From assembly GCA_947625865.1 (NCBI GenBank), contig CANQQD010000007.1:1-63548 (forward strand): a stretch of DNA of 63,548 nucleotides, read 5' to 3'. The notes under the pieces were generated by a model, which ran no database searches, had not been told where the DNA came from, and saw nothing but the letters and a program-made list of their open reading frames with translations. Below, one piece after another: positions 59,596 to 63,548 of this stretch (positions within the stretch are counted from its first letter, which is position 1; each line of letters opens with the position of its first letter). The position numbers were made by a program, and so were the translations under genes. This DNA is from an uncultured Clostridia bacterium. Lineage in GTDB: Bacteria; Bacillota; Clostridia; Christensenellales; Borkfalkiaceae.

Positions 59596-61986
59596 ATGAC
59601 GGAAAAACTGCAAAAATACAATTCAAAACGCAACTTCGATATAACGGCCGAGCCGCACGGTAGGGTAAAACGCTCTGATGGCGCAGATCTCAGATTTTCG
59701 GTCCAGCATCATATCGCCCGCGCCGACCACTTTGATCTGAGGCTCGAGCTCAACGGCGTAGCTTTGAGCTGGGCTATTCCAAAGGGTCCTTCGTACTGCA
59801 CCTCGGACAAGCGGCTTGCAATGCGGGTTGAGGGCCACCCCGTAGATTATATGGACTTCGAGGGCACTATTCCTAAGGGCGAATACGGCGGCGGCACGGT
59901 TATGCTCTGGGACGAGGGAACATGGACCCCGCGCTCAGACCCGCAAAAGGGACTTAAAGAGGGCTCCTTGAAATTCCGCCTCGAGGGCGAAAGATTAAAG
60001 GGCGACTGGGCGCTCGTTAAAATGAAGGGCAGGGAGGACGGCTCCTCCGAGCCGTGGCTGCTTATAAAAGAAAAGGACGCATATGCTAAAAAGACGGCGG
60101 GTATAAGCCGTTTTTCCCGCGGCGTACGCTCCAATAAGAGTATGGCTGAAATATCCGAAACCGCCCGGACGAATCCCTTCAACAGCGCAGGGGTAATGCT
60201 TGCCAAGCTCACAAAAGAGCTACCCGCGGGCAGCGAATGGATATATGAGCTCAAGTACGACGGTCACCGCGTTCTCGCCTTTTCACAAAACGGTACCACA
60301 ACGCTTCTTTCGCGCAACGGCCACAAATGCCCAGGGGCGTTTTCGCCTGTAGCCGAAGCCGTGTCCGAAATATTGCGCGGAAGAGCGGCGGTGTTGGACG
60401 GCGAAATGGTCGTTGCGGGTAAGAACGGCATTCCCGATTTCGGCGCCCTGCAAAGGCTGATAAAGAACGGCGGCGGTGGACTGAATTACGTTGTGTTCGA
60501 TCTGCTTGCCCTCGACGGCGCGGATTTAAGAAATTTGCCCCTTTCGGAGCGCAAGAAAAAACTGAAAAGCCTCATAAAAAACGCACCTTTCATAATTTCG
60601 TACAGCGAACACACCGAAAAAATGGGCAAAAGCCGTCTTGCCGCGCTTGAAAAGCAGGGCATGGAGGGAGTAGTCGCAAAACGGAAATATTCTGAATACG
60701 CCGAGGGCAAAAACGGCGACTGGCTGAAATTCAAATTCAGGAACGACAGAGAATTTGTCATAGGCGGCTATTCCATTTCGGAAAGCGGGGAACTTCGTTC
60801 CATTCTCGTGGGCTTTTATGAAGGTAGCCGGTTGAAGTTCGTCGGTTGCGCGGGCACGGGGTTCAATGCGGATTCCCGCCGCGAGCTGACGCAAAAATTT
60901 TCAACCATCATGCGCAAAACATCCCCCTTTGAGGAGATCCCTAAGGAATATACAAAGGGCGCCAAGTGGGTAAAGCCCGTCTATGCCGCGCAGATCCAAT
61001 ATGCCGAAATCACCTCCTCGGGCGTTCTCAGACAGGCAAGTTTCAAGGGATTGCGTAGCGATAAGCCGACAGCTGAAATTACGGACGAGCGTCCGCAGTC
61101 CTCCACGGGTAAAAAGGAGCAGTCCGAGGTGCTCGGCGTAAGAATTTCAAGTCCCCAAAAGATTATGTTCCCGGATAAGGGCATAACAAAGGAAGAGCTT
61201 ACAAAATATTATTCAATTGTTTCCGGACGCATGCTGCCATACTTAAAAGACAGATTTTTAAGCCTTGTTTGTTGTCCCTCGGGCATAGACGGCGAAAAAT
61301 TCTTCCGCAGGCATTTCGATGCAGCGTTTACGGGTATAAAGCGCGCGCCCGCAAATGACGGCGAATATTTTTATATCACCGACGAAAAGGCGCTCGTATT
61401 TCTTTTGCAATATAACGCGGTGGAATTTCACGTATGGGGAAGTAAAAAATCAACGCCCTACCGCCCCGACGTAATGGTGTTCGACCTCGACCCCGACGAG
61501 GGACTGCCCGTAAAAACTGTGAGAAAAGGAGTGAGGGATCTGAAGGAAACGCTCGATGGGCTCGGGCTGCGGTCTTTTCTCAAAACGAGCGGCGGCAAGG
61601 GCTATCACGTCGTAGTTCCGTTCAAAACGGGCGTTGACGGTCAGTTGTTCCGCGACTTTGCAAAAAGCGTTGCCGTGCTTATGGAGAATAAATATCCCGG
61701 ATATTATACGTCTGCAATGTCCAAAAAGGAGCGCAAGGGCAAAATTTTTATAGATTGGCAGCGCAACAGCCCGGGCGCAACGGGAGTTGCCCCGTACAGC
61801 GTGAGAGCGCGGGCAGGCGCCGCCGTATCCATGCCTATAGCCTGGGAGGAACTCTCAAATGTCACGCCCGTGGGCATTAACGTGCGGACGGCATTAAAAC
61901 GCTTGGATAAAGACCCGTGGTCTGACTTTTTTGCTGTCAAATCTACCCAACGCCTTACCTTAAAAAATAATACATTAAAACCGTAA
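59596..61986 (+). CDS. ligD: ATP-dependent DNA ligase D (phosphoesterase-ligase-polymerase)
   Basis: The multifunctional end-joining enzyme. At 796 residues it has three domains. A 3'-phosphoesterase lies at about 15-165 (VQHHIARADHFDLRLELNG, with metal-binding His and Asp). The ATP-dependent ligase lies at about 195-500, with active-site K220 in ELKYDGHR and motif EGVVAKR. The primase-polymerase spans about 515-790 (MFPDKGITKEELTKYY, VMVFDLDPDEG, KTSGGKGYHVVVP). The order PE-Lig-Pol differs from the Pol-PE-Lig of mycobacteria. Possible sporulation-type promoter elements (CATACT just before the ATG) are suggestive only. ku is divergent upstream. Confidence 0.96.
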   Translation: MTEKLQKYNSKRNFDITAEPHGRVKRSDGADLRFSVQHHIARADHFDLRLELNGVALSWAIPKGPSYCTSDKRLAMRVEGHPVDYMDFEGTIPKGEYGGGTVMLWDEGTWTPRSDPQKGLKEGSLKFRLEGERLKGDWALVKMKGREDGSSEPWLLIKEKDAYAKKTAGISRFSRGVRSNKSMAEISETARTNPFNSAGVMLAKLTKELPAGSEWIYELKYDGHRVLAFSQNGTTTLLSRNGHKCPGAFSPVAEAVSEILRGRAAVLDGEMVVAGKNGIPDFGALQRLIKNGGGGLNYVVFDLLALDGADLRNLPLSERKKKLKSLIKNAPFIISYSEHTEKMGKSRLAALEKQGMEGVVAKRKYSEYAEGKNGDWLKFKFRNDREFVIGGYSISESGELRSILVGFYEGSRLKFVGCAGTGFNADSRRELTQKFSTIMRKTSPFEEIPKEYTKGAKWVKPVYAAQIQYAEITSSGVLRQASFKGLRSDKPTAEITDERPQSSTGKKEQSEVLGVRISSPQKIMFPDKGITKEELTKYYSIVSGRMLPYLKDRFLSLVCCPSGIDGEKFFRRHFDAAFTGIKRAPANDGEYFYITDEKALVFLLQYNAVEFHVWGSKKSTPYRPDVMVFDLDPDEGLPVKTVRKGVRDLKETLDGLGLRSFLKTSGGKGYHVVVPFKTGVDGQLFRDFAKSVAVLMENKYPGYYTSAMSKKERKGKIFIDWQRNSPGATGVAPYSVRARAGAAVSMPIAWEELSNVTPVGINVRTALKRLDKDPWSDFFAVKSTQRLTLKNNTLKP

Positions 61987-62020
61987 ACCTGCGCATAATA
62001 GAGGTATGGGGGTAAACAAT

Positions 62021-62185
62021 ATGCAGAAATTCAAATCCGGCGAAATCGTTCCCATGACATGCCACTACAAGGCATATGATAAGAACGGTCAGAGCCACGA
62101 CAACGAAAAAACTTATCTTGAAAAGGGCACCACGTTCCCGCCTCTTCAGCATGAGGGCGGTTACTGGGTAATGGACCACGAGTAA
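62021..62185 (+). CDS. YjzC-like small protein (54 aa)
   Basis: A 54-residue protein, MQKFKSGEIVPMTCHYK ... LEKGTTFPPLQHEGGYWVMDHE, which follows the YjzC plan: an opening QKFKPGE-like phrase, a Gly-Glu-Lys-type turn and a closing FPPCRHCG-like phrase, here without the cysteines. Function is unknown; family members are short and soluble. GGGGG lies 8 bases before ATG 62021; an ATG at 62006 in frame is less well placed. It may be transcribed together with ligD, 34 bases upstream, and ends at a strong terminator. Confidence 0.7.
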   Translation: MQKFKSGEIVPMTCHYKAYDKNGQSHDNEKTYLEKGTTFPPLQHEGGYWVMDHE

Positions 62186-62212
62186 GCAAAAAGCATATTT
62201 TTACAGCGGAAA

Positions 62213-62243
62213 GGGCTTGCGGCGTTTGCCGCAAGCCCTGTTT
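62213..62243. terminator. Bidirectional terminator after the YjzC-like gene
   Basis: GGGCTTGCGGC/GCCGCAAGCCC, an 11-bp stem around GTTT (62213-62238), then TGTTTT; convergent with the minus-strand gene that ends at 62251. Confidence 0.85.
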
Positions 62244-62250
62244 TCATGGG

Positions 62251-62805
62251 TCAGATGTTGCCGTCTGTTCCCTCAATCGTGATGTTTTTTATTGCTTTTG
62301 CAAGCCGCCTTGTAGCCCTGTTCTCAAGGCTCCTTTCAAGAAAAGCCATATTCACGCCCTCCCACACAAACAATGTGCCGCTTATATTTATAAGGTCGAA
62401 CCAGAGTTCATAGCTGTGCAAAAAATAACTCACTACCAAAATAGCCGCGCCCGCGCCTATCAAGGACCAGCCGCTTATGAGCTTCTGCCTGTTTTCTTTG
62501 ATAGTACGGTAAGCCGCAAGATATATATTTTGCTTGATTATTTTTTCACACTCGTCCTTGGTGTATTCGCCGAAGTCTTTTATTACGATATGCAGATTTA
62601 ATTTGAATTTCCTCGGCAGCAGCGATACCGCCTCCCGTATATCCGAAAACAGCTTATCGTTGAGCTTTTCTATTTTTATATCTCCGAAATTCGGGTTTAT
62701 CAATTCCGAAAACGTATCGTAAACAAGCTTTAAGGTTGCAATGTTATCCTGAATCGAAAAATAGTTCTGCAAGATCTCGGTCTTTAAGTCCTTTACTTTA
62801 CCCAT
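62251..62805 (-). CDS. Hypothetical membrane protein (184 aa)
   Basis: No family is recognised. The N-terminal 105 residues are soluble, helical and charged (EKLNDKLFSDIREAV, EYTKDECEKIIKQN). Two hydrophobic helices follow at about 110-128 and 134-150, then a basic amphipathic tail (ERSLENRATRRLAKAIKNI). The layout suggests a cytoplasmic domain held at the membrane by a hairpin. GGAGCACGG precedes the ATG. It is monocistronic with a promoter at 62836-62864 and shares a terminator with the convergent YjzC-like gene. Confidence 0.65.
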   Translation of the reverse strand: MGKVKDLKTEILQNYFSIQDNIATLKLVYDTFSELINPNFGDIKIEKLNDKLFSDIREAVSLLPRKFKLNLHIVIKDFGEYTKDECEKIIKQNIYLAAYRTIKENRQKLISGWSLIGAGAAILVVSYFLHSYELWFDLINISGTLFVWEGVNMAFLERSLENRATRRLAKAIKNITIEGTDGNI

Positions 62806-62835
62806 ACCGTGCTCCGTATATCAAAATATATTTTA

Positions 62836-62864
62836 ATTGTATCACACAAATATTGATTTTACAA
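62836..62864 (-). promoter_or_regulatory. Promoter of the hypothetical membrane protein
   Basis: Minus strand TTGTAA (62859-62864), 17 bases, TACAAT (62836-62841). Confidence 0.6.
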
Positions 62865-62905
62865 ACAATTGTGTCGGGCAAACTGAACGAAATGGCAAGT
62901 ATCGG

Positions 62906-62935
62906 TTGACAAACGTCAATGTCAAGCATTATAAT
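62906..62935 (+). promoter_or_regulatory. Promoter of the riboswitch-controlled small gene
   Basis: TTGACA (62906-62911), 18 bases, TATAAT (62930-62935). Start near 62942, just ahead of the riboswitch. Confidence 0.85.
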
Positions 62936-62947
62936 AAAGATACAATC

Positions 62948-63073
62948 ACCATATAGAGATGCGCGAGGGACAGCCCCTGTGACCGCACGGCAACCTGCCA
63001 TAAAGGCAAGGTGCCAAAGGCTGAACGATGGGTAATAAAAAAATCAAAGCTCATCGTTTCGGTGAGCTTTTTG
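62948..63073 (+). promoter_or_regulatory. SAM-I/IV-clan riboswitch with terminator
   Basis: The core GAGGGACAGCCC ... CACGGCAACC ... GGTGCCAAAGG is the S-box/SAM-I-IV signature; CTGCC/GGCAAG forms P4, and ACCAT with ATGGGT forms P1. The terminator AAAGCTCA/TGAGCTTT plus T-run lies at 63046-63073. AACGATG (63024-63030) can pair with CATCGTT (63052-63058) as antiterminator, and that strand is also P1. SAM binding should therefore favour P1 and termination, lowering expression of the gene at 63106. Confidence 0.85.
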
Positions 63074-63105
63074 CGTATCTTGCGGGTGAAAACAGGAGGT
63101 ACAAA

Positions 63106-63363
63106 ATGAAAAAAACTTGGCAAAACGGACAAATAGCGGTGTGTTATCACGGAAGGGAGGAGGCGCTAAGACTCTATAAATGGCTTGACGACAATGGTTA
63201 TAAAAACATACAGGGCTTGTCGCCCGAAAACTATACTTTCCCGGTAGTGTGCGTGGACGAAAGCGGCATATATTTCGGCACAAATACAACCTGTATGGCA
63301 GCCGCGGCTTCAAAAGGTATTCACGCCTTAAGCCTTTCCGACGCAATAAAAATATTGTCTTAA
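63106..63363 (+). CDS. Unrecognised 85-aa protein under SAM riboswitch control
   Basis: A soluble, probably alpha/beta protein opening MKKTWQNGQIAVCYHG and ending GIHALSLSDAIKIL, with a striking YFGTNTTCMAAAAS segment near residue 62 and two cysteines (C13, C51) besides that one. I do not recognise a family. AGGAGG lies 8 bases before the ATG at 63106; an upstream in-frame start at 63028 would run through the terminator and is rejected. The riboswitch implies a role in methionine, cysteine or SAM economy, such as a small uptake, storage or regulatory factor, but no catalytic motif is seen. Confidence 0.75.
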   Translation: MKKTWQNGQIAVCYHGREEALRLYKWLDDNGYKNIQGLSPENYTFPVVCVDESGIYFGTNTTCMAAAASKGIHALSLSDAIKILS

Positions 63364-63421
63364 TCCCCGCAGCCCGCACGGACGAACACACGGTGTTTCA
63401 TTTTACCACAACACGCCATAA

Positions 63422-63459
63422 CACGGATAGCGGCACCCCAAAGGATGCCGCTATTCGTG
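63422..63459. repeat. Long imperfect palindrome after the riboswitch gene
   Basis: CACGGATAGCGGCA (63422-63435) pairs with TGCCGCTATTCGTG (63446-63459) with one G-U, around a 10-base loop. No T-run follows on either strand, so it is not a standard terminator. The remaining bases to 63548 are AT-rich and show no gene. Confidence 0.6.
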
Positions 63460-63548
63460 GTGGAGAGTTTAAAAACTAAATCGAACTTATGCTTTTAATC
63501 TTCGTTTTTTAATGGATAATCGGTATGGTAATCAATTTTAATTGAATC

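Noticed and set aside
61704-61940. Minus-strand frame within ligD
   Set aside because: The polymerase domain of LigD continues through it on the plus strand with clear motifs.
63028-63105. Upstream start for the riboswitch-controlled protein
   Set aside because: That extension would be translated from the antiterminator and terminator sequence; AGGAGG before 63106 marks the real start.

Overview
The window looks like the chromosome of a spore-forming, Gram-positive bacterium of the Clostridia type, probably an uncultured gut lineage. This is inferred from spoVA and yunB sporulation genes, T-box control of pheST, lipoprotein and cell-surface genes, many TTGACA-N17-TATAAT promoters, AGGAGG ribosome sites and a large Firmicutes-type SRP RNA. 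No rRNA, tRNA, CRISPR array, transposase or integrase gene was seen.

Layout. 1-2150 is AT-richer and carries two small membrane-protein genes and a membrane-tethered ImmA/IrrE metallopeptidase. It ends exactly where a truncated spoVAD begins (2152), followed by spoVAE. 3245-18574 is a single gene for a 5,109-residue surface protein made largely of MBG/YDG-like repeats, under a consensus promoter. Then come yunB and, on the minus strand, pheST with a phenylalanine T-box, a GntR-ABC transporter operon and a two-subunit Fe-S fumarase. 27514-30047 is an operon CPBP protease-rlmH-M14 carboxypeptidase-tadA. 30257-38406 holds prs, pth, mfd, a PrsA-like lipoprotein and uppP. The minus-strand SRP RNA follows, then an Mrp-type Fe-S ATPase and a 5'-nucleotidase lipoprotein.

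41824-43993 (minus) holds a radical-SAM DNA-repair-type gene pair, preceded by a 6S-RNA-like structured transcript. 44179-47153 carries a two-component system and a YugP-like protein that has lost its HExxH motif. hsp20 (minus) has a candidate RNA thermometer over its ribosome site. 47938-58637 is a sulfur amino acid and one-carbon region: tcdA, two PLP enzymes, a LysR regulator, metF, a separate MetH reactivation protein, metH, an ECF-type membrane component and two lipoproteins. One of these lipoproteins resembles the transcobalamin beta domain (DUF4430). Together these look like B12-dependent methionine synthesis coupled to corrinoid capture. The window ends with Ku/LigD end-joining genes, a YjzC-like small protein, a hypothetical membrane protein, and a SAM-I/IV-type riboswitch controlling an unrecognised 85-residue protein.

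The best candidates for something new are the SAM-riboswitch orphan protein, the metH-linked ECF/lipoprotein module, the 6S-like or attenuator RNA before the radical-SAM pair, the dead YugP protease, the hsp20 RNA thermometer and the interrupted spoVAD.
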